Shown: positions 42,981 to 51,426 of the stretch, piece after piece | Position numbering within the stretch: the stretch's first letter is position 1 | Layout of the letters: every line of letters starts with the position of its first letter | Assembly (NCBI GenBank): GCA_045810625.1 | Contig: JBJMVQ010000030.1 | Coordinates: 100,628 to 164,627, forward strand | From: JACQFZ01 sp045810625 | Lineage (GTDB): Bacteria > Pseudomonadota > Gammaproteobacteria > Acidiferrobacterales > Sulfurifustaceae | Reading direction: 5' to 3' | DNA length: 64,000 nt | Notes under the pieces: generated by a model | The model's input: the letters and a program-made list of their open reading frames with translations, nothing else | Told to the model about the DNA's origin: nothing | Database searches by the model: none | Translations under genes and position numbers: made by a program

Positions 42981-43301
42981 TCAATCCCACCTGTCGTCTC
43001 GAACCTGGATACGACCGTCCTGAATGCGCAGGGGGAAGGTGTGAATCGGTTCGTAGGCGGGAGGCGCGAGAACCGCGCCGGTCTTGATCGAGAATCGGGC
43101 GCCGTGACGCGGACAGATCACCTGCTCCCCTTCCACGGAGCCGCCGGTTAGGGTCCCGCCGTCGTGGGTGCAGACGTCTTCAATGGCGTAGTACTGGCCG
43201 TCCAGGTTGTAGACGGCGACTGCCGCCCCGTCCACGTCGACGACCTGATGGGTGCCGGGGCGCAATTCCTCCGTCGCGGCGACATCGACCCAGTCGGACA
43301 T
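42981..43301 (-). CDS. Rieske [2Fe-2S] ferredoxin-like protein
   Basis: A 106-residue soluble Rieske protein of the type used as electron carriers for non-haem oxygenases. The cluster ligands are C44-TH46 and C63-PRH66, with the two loops CTHDGGTL and CPRHGARF intact. It has no signal peptide. It is the last gene of the Fe-S operon, 4 bases after sufT. Rieske proteins often close suf operons, but the electron acceptor is unknown. Confidence 0.9.
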   Translation of the reverse strand: MSDWVDVAATEELRPGTHQVVDVDGAAVAVYNLDGQYYAIEDVCTHDGGTLTGGSVEGEQVICPRHGARFSIKTGAVLAPPAYEPIHTFPLRIQDGRIQVRDDRWD

Positions 43302-43305
43302 CGGA

Positions 43306-43665
43306 TCAGAGCATCCCCAACTGCAGCATCGCTTCCTGCGTCATGCGCTCGCGCGACCAGGGGGGATCCCACACCAGATCGACCTCCGCACTTTTGACGC
43401 CCGGCACGGCTTCGATGGTCGATTGGACCGTGGCCGGGAACGTTTGCGCGACCGGACAGCCGGGGGCCGTGAGGGTCATTTGCAGCCGAACGTGCCCATC
43501 CGCGTCGATATCGAGCCCGTAAATCAGGCCGAGATCATAAATGTTGACCGGAATCTCCGGGTCATACACGGTCTTGAGCGCGGCCACGACCTGCTCGTGC
43601 AAACCTTCGGGCGCGGCCGGCACGTTGGCTTGGGCGGTGTCGCTCGTTGCAATCGTTTCGCTCAT
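43306..43665 (-). CDS. sufT: SufT-type Fe-S maturation protein (DUF59/MIP18)
   Basis: A 119-residue MIP18/DUF59 protein. VYDPEIPVNIYDLGLIYGLDI, TAPGCPVAQTFPATV and VWDPPWSRERMTQEA are the family hallmarks, including the conserved Cys in APGCPV. SufT-like proteins help deliver or maintain Fe-S clusters when SUF is the main system. An N-terminal extension of about 20 residues rich in Ala/Thr is present. The start ATG 43665 overlaps the sufU stop as ATGA. Confidence 0.9.
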   Translation of the reverse strand: MSETIATSDTAQANVPAAPEGLHEQVVAALKTVYDPEIPVNIYDLGLIYGLDIDADGHVRLQMTLTAPGCPVAQTFPATVQSTIEAVPGVKSAEVDLVWDPPWSRERMTQEAMLQLGML

Positions 43666-44108
43666 TCTGTCGTCACCGACTCGGCAGTGTTTTTGAGCGC
43701 TGCTTCCAGCGTATGCCAGGGTAAGGTCGCGCATTTTACCCGCGAGGGATAATCGCGCACGCCGGCGAGCACCTGGAGCTTGCCGACTTCGACCGATGCC
43801 GCCGGCTGCGTGAGCAGCTCATGCACGCCCCGGAACAGCTGCTCGGCTTCTTCGACGGTCTTGCCTTTGATGCTCTCGGTCATCAACGACGCCGAGGCCG
43901 TCGAAATCGCGCAGCCCGAGCCTTCGAAACCGATATCCTTAATAACTCCGCCCTCGATGCGCAGATCGAGCGTGAGCTGATCACCGCACAGCGGGTTGTG
44001 CCCGGCCGCGTGACGATTGCTTCCCTCCGGCACACGACGGAAATTCCGCGGCCGGCGGTTATGATCGAGGATCACTTCCTCGTACAGCGCGCGCAAATCC
44101 TGCGTCAT
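43662..44108 (-). CDS. sufU: SufU/IscU-like sulfur acceptor
   Basis: A 148-residue protein of the SufU type: LYEEVILDHNRRPRNF at the N terminus, zinc/cluster residues C41 and D43 in NPLCGDQ, C66 in GSGCAIS and C126 in KCATLPW. The insertion between C66 and C126 marks SufU rather than IscU. It accepts sulfur from SufS. SufE, the partner in E. coli, is not present in this operon. The start ATG 44108 overlaps the sufS stop as ATGA. Confidence 0.92.
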   Translation of the reverse strand: MTQDLRALYEEVILDHNRRPRNFRRVPEGSNRHAAGHNPLCGDQLTLDLRIEGGVIKDIGFEGSGCAISTASASLMTESIKGKTVEEAEQLFRGVHELLTQPAASVEVGKLQVLAGVRDYPSRVKCATLPWHTLEAALKNTAESVTTE

Positions 44109-45376
44109 CCGAACAACTCCCGAGCACGGGCAAGGCCGCGCACCAGCGCATCCACATCCTCGCGCGTGTTGTACATCGCAAACGACGCTCGCACTGTTGC
44201 GGGCAGACCGAAACGGGTCATGACCGGCATCGCGCAATGATGTCCGGCGCGAACCGCAACCCCTTCATGGTCGAGCACCGTACCGATATCGTGCGGATGA
44301 GCGCCTTTCAGCGTAAATGAAAGAATGCCCGCCTTTTCGCGCGCGGTGCCGACAAGTGTCACGCCCGGTAGGTCGCGAAACTGCTCGGTGGCGTATATCA
44401 GCAGATCATGCTCGTGCGCGCCGATCCGGTCGATGCCGACTTTCGAGATATAGTCGATCGCCGCGCCGAGCCCCACCGCGCCGTCGATATGCGGCGTGCC
44501 CGCTTCGAACTTGTAAGGAAGGTCGTTGTACACCGTTTTCTCGAAGCTGACGGCTTTGATCATATCGCCGCCACCCTGATAGGGCGGCATCGCGTCGAGC
44601 AACCTCTCTTTGCCGTACAGCGCGCCGATCCCCGTCGGGCCGTAGAGTTTATGGCCGGAGAAAACGTAAAAGTCGCAGTCGAGGCGACGCACGTCGACCG
44701 AGAGATGCGGCGCCGCTTGCGCGCCGTCGACGAGCACCACGGCTCCGACTGCGTGCGCGCGTTCGATCATGCGCGCGATCGGATTGATCGTCCCGAGCGC
44801 GTTGGAACAATGAACGATGCCGACGAGACGCGTGCGCTCGTTGAGGAGCCGGTCGAATTCTTCCATCACCAGCTCGCCGGCATCGTTGATCGGCACGACG
44901 CGCAGCCGCGCGCCGGTCTGCTCGCACAGGATTTGCCACGGCACGATGTTCGAATGGTGCTCCATGGCGGTGATCAGTATCTCGTCCCCGGCGCGCACGT
45001 TCGCACGACCCCAGCTGGCCGCGACTAGATTGATTCCTTCGGTCGTGCCGCGCACGAACACGATCTCCTTGTCGGACGCGGCATTCAGAAACCGGCGAAT
45101 CTTGCCGCGCGCACCTTCGTAAGCGGCCGTAGCGCGTTCGCTCAGCGTATGCACCGCGCGATGCACGTTCGCGTTGTCGTGCGTGTAGTAATGCGTGATC
45201 GCGTCGATCACCGCACGCGGCTTCTGCGCCGTCGCCGCATTGTCGAGATACACGAGTGGTTTGCCGTGCACCTGCTGCGCGAGCGCGGGGAAATCCGCGC
45301 GCACGCGTTCTATGTCGTAGCGGGGCTGCATCCGTTCCCGCATCCTGACCGCGGTCTCGTCCATTGCTCGCGTCAT
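44105..45376 (-). CDS. sufS: Cysteine desulfurase SufS
   Basis: A 423-residue PLP enzyme providing sulfur for clusters. YLDNAATAQKP, HRAVHTLSERAT, the PLP-lysine segment FSGHKLYGPTGIG and the active-site Cys in RAGHHCAMP on a short loop identify the group II SufS type. The start ATG 45376 overlaps the sufD stop as ATGA; the longer frame upstream is inside sufD. A 15-residue N-terminal extension precedes the usual start of homology. Confidence 0.95.
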   Translation of the reverse strand: MTRAMDETAVRMRERMQPRYDIERVRADFPALAQQVHGKPLVYLDNAATAQKPRAVIDAITHYYTHDNANVHRAVHTLSERATAAYEGARGKIRRFLNAASDKEIVFVRGTTEGINLVAASWGRANVRAGDEILITAMEHHSNIVPWQILCEQTGARLRVVPINDAGELVMEEFDRLLNERTRLVGIVHCSNALGTINPIARMIERAHAVGAVVLVDGAQAAPHLSVDVRRLDCDFYVFSGHKLYGPTGIGALYGKERLLDAMPPYQGGGDMIKAVSFEKTVYNDLPYKFEAGTPHIDGAVGLGAAIDYISKVGIDRIGAHEHDLLIYATEQFRDLPGVTLVGTAREKAGILSFTLKGAHPHDIGTVLDHEGVAVRAGHHCAMPVMTRFGLPATVRASFAMYNTREDVDALVRGLARARELFG

Positions 45377-46704
45377 ATCAGTTCCAGCTCCCGGAGGGTG
45401 CGGCCCTGCAACAGCCGCGTGTTGAGTGCGCGCTCGAGCATCCCGCGCAGCGGTGCGAGGCGAAAACGGTGGAGGACGTCGTTGGCGAAGGCAAACGTCA
45501 GCAGATCGCGCGCTTGCGCGTCGTCGATCCCACGTGTCCGCAAATAAAACAATTGATCCTCGTCCAGCTGGCCGACGGTCGCGCCGTGGCTGCACTTGAC
45601 GTCATCTGCGTAAATCTCGAGCTCCGGCTTCGTATCGATCTCGGCATCTTCGGACAACAGCAAGTTGTTGTTCACTTGCTCCGCGTCGGTTTGCTGCGCG
45701 TCGGGATGCACGATCACGCGCCCATTGAACACGGCGCGCGCGCGGCCGGCGAGAACGCCTTTGTAGAACTCGCGGCTCGTTCCGCGCGGCTTGGCGTGAT
45801 TGATCAGCGTGTGGTTGTCGACGTGCTGACGACCGTCAGCGACGTATAGCCCGTTCAGGGTGCAGGCGACGCGCTCGGCGACAAAGTGTGTTTGCACGTC
45901 GTTGCGCACGAGCAGGCCGCCGAGATCGACGGCATAAGCGGTAAAATGGCTTCCCTCGTGCTGCTGCACGTACACGCCACCGATGTGAAATCCTTGGCCG
46001 CTCTCCTGCTGCACTCGGTAGTGTTCGACCGAGGCGCCACGCTCGAGCACGACTTCGGTAACGGCATTCGTGAGGTAGCGGCTGCCCTCGGCACCGACAT
46101 AGCGTTCGACCACGGTCGCGCCACTGCCCGCCTGCGCCACGATCAAGGTATGCGGCTGCGCAAGCGCTTCGGCGGTGGCGACATAAACCAGTTCGATCGG
46201 TCGGTCGAGCACTGCACCCGCAGGAAGCTCCACGTACGCGCCGTCCAGCAGGAACGCGGTATTGAGCGCCGCGAGCGGATGCGTGTCGAGCGGCGCGACG
46301 CGGCCGAGATGCGCTTCGACAGCGTGCGCGTCGTCGCGCAGCGTCGCCGCGAGCGAGCCGCCGACGGTCCGGTTGCCGATGCTCGGCGGCGTCGATAGAT
46401 CGGCACGATAGTGACCGTTGACGAAAACCAGCCGAAACGCGTCGAAGCCGTCCAGCAACATCGGTCGCAATTGCTCCTCAGTCACGGCGGCGCCGACCGC
46501 AGGTTGAAATCGCTGGCGCTGCAGCGCCGCGAGATTCGTGTACTTCCACGCCTCGTCGCGCGTGGTGGGAAAACCCACGCTCTCGAAACGCGCCCGCGCA
46601 CGACCGCGCAAGTCCGCGATCCACGCGTCTGCGCCGGGCAACTGCCGCTCGCTCGCGCCGAGCGCCTGCAGATAAAACTGCCGCGCGTCGATTTCGCCGC
46701 TCAC
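45373..46704 (-). CDS. sufD: Fe-S cluster assembly protein SufD
   Basis: A 443-residue scaffold subunit that forms SufBC2D. The C-terminal half carries VHPDAQQTDAEQVNNNLLLSE, ADDVKCSHGATVGQLDEDQLFYLRTRG and a helical tail. The conserved His of SufD is in KCSHGATVG. The start is GTG 46704, overlapping the sufC stop as GTGA. Confidence 0.95.
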   Translation of the reverse strand: MSGEIDARQFYLQALGASERQLPGADAWIADLRGRARARFESVGFPTTRDEAWKYTNLAALQRQRFQPAVGAAVTEEQLRPMLLDGFDAFRLVFVNGHYRADLSTPPSIGNRTVGGSLAATLRDDAHAVEAHLGRVAPLDTHPLAALNTAFLLDGAYVELPAGAVLDRPIELVYVATAEALAQPHTLIVAQAGSGATVVERYVGAEGSRYLTNAVTEVVLERGASVEHYRVQQESGQGFHIGGVYVQQHEGSHFTAYAVDLGGLLVRNDVQTHFVAERVACTLNGLYVADGRQHVDNHTLINHAKPRGTSREFYKGVLAGRARAVFNGRVIVHPDAQQTDAEQVNNNLLLSEDAEIDTKPELEIYADDVKCSHGATVGQLDEDQLFYLRTRGIDDAQARDLLTFAFANDVLHRFRLAPLRGMLERALNTRLLQGRTLRELELI

Positions 46705-47459
46705 GCTCCGGCCCTCGCTTCCGCTTCGACCCACCCGTAGCCGCGCCGCTCGAGCTCCTGCGAGAGACTCTTGTCGCCGGACTTCACGATCCGCCCGTGC
46801 GCCAGCACGTGAACGCGGTCGGGCACGATGTAGTTCAGCAGCCGCTGGTAGTGCGTTACCAGAATCACCGCCCGATCCGGCGCACGCAACGCGTTGACGC
46901 CGTTCGCGACGATCTTGAGTGCGTCAATATCCAGACCGGAATCGGTTTCATCGAGGAGCGCCAGCCGCGGCTCGAGCACGGCCATCTGCAAGATCTCGTT
47001 GCGTTTGCGCTCGCCGCCGGAAAAGCCCTCGTTGACCGAGCGGTACAGCAGTTCCTCGCTCATCTCGACGAGCTTCAGCTTCGCGCGCACGCGCGCGAGA
47101 AAATCGATCGCATCCAGCTCCTCTTCGCCGCGATGTTTCCGTATGGCGTTGAGCGCCGCCTTCAGCAAATAGATATTACTGACGCCGGAAATTTCGACCG
47201 GATATTGAAAGCCGAGGAAAATGCCTTCGCGAGCGCGCGCTTCGGCGCTCAGCGACAGTAAATCTTTCCCCATATACGTGACGCTGCCGGCCGTCACGTC
47301 GTAGCCGTCGCGACCCGCCAGCACGTGCGCGAGCGTGCTCTTGCCCGAACCGTTCGGGCCCATGATGGCATGCACCTCGCCGGCCTTAACCTCGAGGTCA
47401 ATGCCTTTGAGAATGGCTTTGCCGTCTACCGCGGCGTGCAGATTCTTTATCGATAACAT
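46701..47459 (-). CDS. sufC: Fe-S cluster assembly ATPase SufC
   Basis: A 252-residue ABC-type ATPase. Walker A is GPNGSGKST, the signature is FSGGERKRNEI, Walker B is LALLDETDSGLDID, and the switch His is in VTHYQRLL. It powers the SufBC2D scaffold. It is separated from sufB by 134 bases that contain repeat element C, whereas all other junctions further downstream in the operon are overlapping or nearly so. Confidence 0.96.
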   Translation of the reverse strand: MLSIKNLHAAVDGKAILKGIDLEVKAGEVHAIMGPNGSGKSTLAHVLAGRDGYDVTAGSVTYMGKDLLSLSAEARAREGIFLGFQYPVEISGVSNIYLLKAALNAIRKHRGEEELDAIDFLARVRAKLKLVEMSEELLYRSVNEGFSGGERKRNEILQMAVLEPRLALLDETDSGLDIDALKIVANGVNALRAPDRAVILVTHYQRLLNYIVPDRVHVLAHGRIVKSGDKSLSQELERRGYGWVEAEARAGA

Positions 47460-47525
47460 CTGAGTTCTCTTTTGCCTCTACGCTGCCGTACCTGGTGCAA
47501 TGTTTAAACTCCCCGATCGATCCTG

Positions 47526-47600
47526 TCCCACACTTCCGTGTGCGGGCGTTCGACGGCGCGAATGCACGTTAAGTGCGTTCGCGAATCCCCGTCTCACCCC
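47526..47600 (-). repeat. Two-hairpin element, copy C, at the end of sufB
   Basis: Same layout as copies A and B: CCCACAC with GTGTGCGGG around TTCC, then an 11-pair stem CGCGAATGCAC and GTGCGTTCGCG (one G-T pair) around GTTAA, then CCCCGTCTCACCCC. Read in the operon direction, its left end GGGTGAG supplies the TGA stop of sufB; the same spot reads GGGCGAG in copies A and B. It would lie in the mRNA between sufB and sufC. Confidence 0.78.
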
Positions 47601-49042
47601 ACCGCCCCTTCCAGGCTGACGCCGATCAGCTTCTGCGCCTCGACGGCGAATTCCATGGGCAGCTCTTTGAACACTTCCTTACAGAAGCCGTTCACCACCA
47701 TCGAGACGGCGTCCTCGGCCGAGAGACCGCGAGTCCGCAGGTAGTAAAGCTGGTCCTCGCTGATCTTCGATGTCGTCGCCTCGTGCTCGACTTTGGCGGT
47801 CGGATTCTTTACTTCGATGTACGGGAATGTGTGCGCGCCGCACTTATCGCCCATCAGCAACGAGTCGCACTGCGTATAGTTGCGGGCGTTGCGTGCACCC
47901 TTCAGCACCTTCACCAGGCCGCGGTACGCATTCTGCCCGCGCCCGGCCGCGATACCTTTCGACACGATGGTGCTGCGCGTGTTCTTGCCGATATGAATCA
48001 TCTTCGTGCCGGTGTCGGCCTGCTGATAGTGATTCGTGAGCGCGACCGAATAAAATTCGCCGATCGAATTGTCGCCCTCGAGAATCACGCTCGGATATTT
48101 CCAGGTAATCGCCGACCCGGTTTCGATTTGGGTCCACGAAATACGCGCGCCGTCGCCGCGACAAGCGCCCCGCTTCGTCACGAAGTTATAAATTCCGCCG
48201 CGACCCTGGTCGTCGCCCGGGTACCAGTTCTGCACCGTCGAATACTTGATCTGCGCACCTTTGAGCGCCACCAACTCGACGACCGCGGCATGGAGCTGGT
48301 TCTCGTCGCGCATCGGCGCCGTGCAGCCTTCGAGATAGCTCACGTACGCGCCTTCGTCGGCGACAATGAGCGTGCGCTCGAACTGCCCCGTCTTCGATGC
48401 ATTGATGCGGAAATACGTCGAGAGCTCCATCGGACAGCGGACGCCCTTCGGCACGTACACGAACGAACCATCGCTGAACACGGCCGAGTTCAGCGTCGCG
48501 TAAAAGTTGTCCGTGTACGGTACGACCGAGCCCAGATATTTCTGCACCAGCTCAGGATACTTGTGCACGGCCTCGGAAAACGAACAGAAGATGATGCCAA
48601 GCTCTCCGAGCTTCTCCTTGAACGTCGTCGCCACCGACACGCTGTCGAACACCGCGTCGACCGCAACGCCGGCGAGCAATTCGCGCTCCTTGAGCGGAAT
48701 GCCGAGCTTCTCGTAGGTCTCGAGCAGCTTCGGATCGACTTCATCGAGGCTCTTCGGCCGGTCCTTCTGGGACTTCGGCGCCGAGTAATACACGATCGAC
48801 TGAAAGTCGACGGGCGGATAATGCACGTGCGCCCATTTCGGCTCCTTCATCGTCAGCCAGTGGCGGTACGCCTGAAGCCGCCACGCCAGCATGAATTCCG
48901 GCTCCTCTTTCTTCGCCGAGAGCGCACGGATAATGTCCTCGTTCAAGCCGGGTGGCAGCGAATCGGCTTCGACCAAGGTCGTAAAGCCGTGCTGGTACTC
49001 GCGGCGTATCAGCGCTTCGACGTCTCGATTAGGTGTAGCCAC
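47594..49042 (-). CDS. sufB: Fe-S cluster assembly protein SufB
   Basis: A 482-residue scaffold subunit. PKGVRCPMELSTYFRIN, CTAPMRDENQLHAAVVEL, GDDQGRGGIYNFVTKRG and CDSLLMGDKCGAHTFPYIEVKNP with the conserved cluster/sulfur-path cysteines are present. The C-terminal EDAVSMVVNGFCKEVFKELPMEFA is typical. The start is GTG 49042. It ends exactly at repeat element C; the C terminus EGAVG is normal, so the insertion did not damage the protein. Confidence 0.96.
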   Translation of the reverse strand: MATPNRDVEALIRREYQHGFTTLVEADSLPPGLNEDIIRALSAKKEEPEFMLAWRLQAYRHWLTMKEPKWAHVHYPPVDFQSIVYYSAPKSQKDRPKSLDEVDPKLLETYEKLGIPLKERELLAGVAVDAVFDSVSVATTFKEKLGELGIIFCSFSEAVHKYPELVQKYLGSVVPYTDNFYATLNSAVFSDGSFVYVPKGVRCPMELSTYFRINASKTGQFERTLIVADEGAYVSYLEGCTAPMRDENQLHAAVVELVALKGAQIKYSTVQNWYPGDDQGRGGIYNFVTKRGACRGDGARISWTQIETGSAITWKYPSVILEGDNSIGEFYSVALTNHYQQADTGTKMIHIGKNTRSTIVSKGIAAGRGQNAYRGLVKVLKGARNARNYTQCDSLLMGDKCGAHTFPYIEVKNPTAKVEHEATTSKISEDQLYYLRTRGLSAEDAVSMVVNGFCKEVFKELPMEFAVEAQKLIGVSLEGAVG

Positions 49043-49090
49043 GTTCGTGTCTTCGCCTCGTTGTGTTCGGTCGCAATTAATCGGTTCAAA

Positions 49091-49552
49091 TCAAACGGCG
49101 CCCATGCGCCGTGACGATATCTTCGCGGGCACGTATGCAACACGCGGTACTTCAGGCGCCGCCATGTCGGCGAGGCTGACGCCCGCGAGCGCATCGCGCA
49201 CGACGCTGTTTACGCGTTGCCAATTCGTCCGCACGGAACACGATGGTTCCTGTATGCACAGCCCCGGAGTGCTCCCGCATTCGGTCAGCGCCATCCGCCC
49301 TTCCATCGCGTCAATGATCTCGACCATGCTGATCGATTGCGGCGGTCGTGCCAGGCTGTAACCGCCCTTAGCGCCCCGGTGCGACACGACCAAGCCCTCG
49401 TGCGCCAAACGCTTCAACACCTTGCTGACGGTCGGCGCCGCAACACGAACCTCGGCCGCGATTTCGCTGACCGCATGCACGCGGTTGCTCTCGCGGGCCA
49501 GGTAAGTCATCACGACGGTTCCGTAGTCCGTCAACTTGCTCATGCGTAACAT
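49091..49552 (-). CDS. SUF-type Rrf2 family regulator
   Basis: A 153-residue winged-helix regulator of the group that accompanies proteobacterial suf operons. MLRMSKLTDYGTVVMTYLA is the typical start, AAPTVSKVLKRLAHEGLV is the recognition helix region, and C92, C99 and C105 can ligate an Fe-S cluster. It differs from IscR by cysteine spacing (6 and 5 residues between) and by the start motif. It sits between the A-type carrier and sufB, so the operon carries two Rrf2 regulators. Confidence 0.9.
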   Translation of the reverse strand: MLRMSKLTDYGTVVMTYLARESNRVHAVSEIAAEVRVAAPTVSKVLKRLAHEGLVVSHRGAKGGYSLARPPQSISMVEIIDAMEGRMALTECGSTPGLCIQEPSCSVRTNWQRVNSVVRDALAGVSLADMAAPEVPRVAYVPAKISSRRMGAV

Positions 49553-49623
49553 GCGTCATGCTCAATCTGGACGGTTGTAGTCCTAATTAAAACGACACCA
49601 AAACAGAGCAGCACAAGCATCGC

Positions 49624-49944
49624 TTAAACCGCGAAGCTCTCGCCGCAGCCGCAGCGCGCTTTTTCGTTGGGATTGTTGAAACGCAAACTTTCGCTGAGAC
49701 CGTTTCGACCGTAGTCGATCTCGGTCCCGTCCAGGAAGACCATGTTCTTTCGTTCGACGACGATACGGACGCCCTGACTCTCGAACACCTCGTCCTCCGG
49801 TCCGATGCCTTGCGCGTAATCGACAACGTAGCCATTCCCCGAACAGCCGGTCGGCTTTATGCCCAGTCGTAGCGCCACGGCCCCGCGCGCGTCGAGCAGA
49901 GCCCTGACCCGCGTCGCTGCTTTGCTGGTCAACGTAATCGCCAT
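49624..49944 (-). CDS. A-type Fe-S carrier, IscA/SufA/ErpA family
   Basis: A 106-residue A-type carrier with the three conserved cysteines C34 (PTGCSGNGY), C98 and C100 (RCGCGESF). The length and the Ile-Thr-Leu start match IscA. The ATG at 49944 lies 2 bases after the iscR stop. In classical isc operons iscR is followed by iscS and iscU; here those genes are missing and a SUF set follows, so this carrier bridges ISC-type regulation and SUF assembly. Confidence 0.92.
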   Translation of the reverse strand: MAITLTSKAATRVRALLDARGAVALRLGIKPTGCSGNGYVVDYAQGIGPEDEVFESQGVRIVVERKNMVFLDGTEIDYGRNGLSESLRFNNPNEKARCGCGESFAV

Positions 49945-49946
49945 GT

Positions 49947-50411
49947 CTAGCTCGCCTCTCGTGTAACGATATGAATGCGCGCTTCCTGGCGCGCCGCGAC
50001 CTGACGAACGTGGGGCCGCTCGACCAGATCGGCAAGGGTTATGTTCTTCAAGAAGTCGTAAATGCGCTGGCTCAAGTCTTCCCAGAGCTGATGGGTCAGG
50101 CACGGCTCATCGCCCTGACAATTGCGCTCCCCGCCGCAGCGCGTCGCATCGATGTTCTCATTGATGGCAAGGATGATTTCGGCGACGGAAATCTGCCCCG
50201 GATTCCGGGCGAGGTTATAGCCGCCGCCGGGTCCGCGAACGCTATCGACGAGATGTGCACGACGCAGCTTCGCGAACAATTGCTCTAAATAAGAGAGAGA
50301 AATCCCCTGCCGCCGGGCAATGTCCGCCAACGTGACCGAACCCTTCCCAAAATGGAGGGCTAAGTCCAGCATCGCGGTAACGGCATAGCGTCCTTTCGTT
50401 GTGAGCTTCAC
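49947..50411 (-). CDS. iscR: Fe-S cluster-sensing regulator IscR
   Basis: A 154-residue Rrf2 regulator. MKLTTKGRYAVTAMLDLALH and the recognition helix ISLSYLEQLFAKLRRAHLV match E. coli IscR. The [2Fe-2S] ligands C92, C98, C104 and H107 are at the same positions as in E. coli. It is the first gene of the Fe-S operon. Its promoter overlaps a likely IscR type 1 site, so it should repress the operon when clusters are plentiful. Confidence 0.96.
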   Translation of the reverse strand: MKLTTKGRYAVTAMLDLALHFGKGSVTLADIARRQGISLSYLEQLFAKLRRAHLVDSVRGPGGGYNLARNPGQISVAEIILAINENIDATRCGGERNCQGDEPCLTHQLWEDLSQRIYDFLKNITLADLVERPHVRQVAARQEARIHIVTREAS

Positions 50412-50439
50412 GGCTATCGGCCTGCGTTAGTAGACGGGA

Positions 50440-50467
50440 ATTGTACATGTCCGATTAATTCAATCAA
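50440..50467 (-). promoter_or_regulatory. Sigma-70-like promoter of the iscR-suf operon
   Basis: Minus-strand TTGATT (50462-50467) and TACAAT (50440-50445) are spaced by 16 bases, about 30 bases upstream of the iscR ATG. The surrounding 183-base gap is unusually AT-rich for this genome, as expected for a regulated promoter. Confidence 0.6.
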
Positions 50468-50471
50468 CTAT
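50447..50471 (-). promoter_or_regulatory. Candidate IscR type 1 operator
   Basis: The 25-base minus-strand sequence beginning ATAGTTGATTG and ending ATCGGACAT agrees with the E. coli type 1 IscR consensus, as I remember it, at 21 of 25 positions, including ATA-G-TTGA at the left arm and TC-GG at the right. It covers the -35 box and the spacer of the promoter, where repression is expected. Confidence 0.6.
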
Positions 50472-50594
50472 TAGTTTTTCCCGGCGATTATTAGTTCAAT
50501 TTGCGCCGCATTTAGTCTCTACCTTTCAGTGGCTTCTATGCTTAATCTCATTCGCTGTCGTTACTACTATTTGTCCTCTTATTAACTCCTCTAC

Positions 50595-51335
50595 TCATCG
50601 ACCCCCACGCTTCGCCGTGTCCGTCGCACGTTCCACGCTCGTCAGAATTCCTCGGAGGATGTTTACCTCGTTGCGGTCGAGTTGCGAGCGATTGAAAAGC
50701 CGGCGCAGTCGCCGCATCAGAAGGCGCGGGTTGGCCGGATCGAGGAACCCTACTTTAAGTAGAACGCTTTCCAAGTGGCGATAAAAGTGCGCCATTTCCT
50801 CTTCCGTGGCCGGCGGTTCCTGGATAACCGGTCCGGCCGAATTAAACGAACCGGTGCGGTAAATTTCATAAGCGATGATTTGAACCGCGCAGACCAGGTT
50901 GAGCGAGGGATACTCTGGGTTCGCCGGTATGCTGACGAGCGCGTGACAGCGGTCCAGCTCGGCGTTCGTAAGCCCCGTGCGTTCATGGCCGAACAGAACA
51001 GCGACCGGACCGCGCTCCGCCTCCTGTAGCAAGCGCGCGGCGGCGTCCGCCGGATTCAACGCCGGCCACTCTATCCGACGCGAGCGAGCGGTCGTACCCA
51101 CGATGAAATGGCAGGTACCGATGGCCTCGTCCAGCTCGGCGCACACAACCGCCCGCGCCAATATGTCCGCCGCATCCGCCGCCCGCGCCTCGGCCTCCGG
51201 ACTCGGATAGCTCGACGGGGCGACGAGCCGTAGCTGGTCGAGTCCCATGTTCTTCATCGCGCGCGCGACGCCGCCGACGTTCCCGGGGTGGGACGGTCGC
51301 ACGAGCACCACCCGAATTGCCTGCCGCAGTTCCAC
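50595..51335 (-). CDS. trmJ: tRNA (Cm32/Um32) methyltransferase TrmJ
   Basis: A 246-residue SPOUT methyltransferase that 2'-O-methylates position 32 of tRNAs. IRVVLVRPSHPGNVGGVARAMKNMG at the N terminus, AVLFGHERTGLTNAEL and the trefoil-knot segment NPEYPSLNLVCAVQIIAYEI are characteristic. The start is GTG 51335 with AGGA upstream. In E. coli trmJ lies directly upstream of iscR; here trmJ is transcribed towards iscR with the regulatory gap between. Confidence 0.95.
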   Translation of the reverse strand: MELRQAIRVVLVRPSHPGNVGGVARAMKNMGLDQLRLVAPSSYPSPEAEARAADAADILARAVVCAELDEAIGTCHFIVGTTARSRRIEWPALNPADAAARLLQEAERGPVAVLFGHERTGLTNAELDRCHALVSIPANPEYPSLNLVCAVQIIAYEIYRTGSFNSAGPVIQEPPATEEEMAHFYRHLESVLLKVGFLDPANPRLLMRRLRRLFNRSQLDRNEVNILRGILTSVERATDTAKRGGR

Positions 51336-51426
51336 GTAATCCTGGTCCGTTTGGTGGGCTGCCTTTTAACCGGATTCTCCAGCTTATACAATCCCGCCCC
51401 TTCGCGCTTTTCCCAACGAGACGCCC

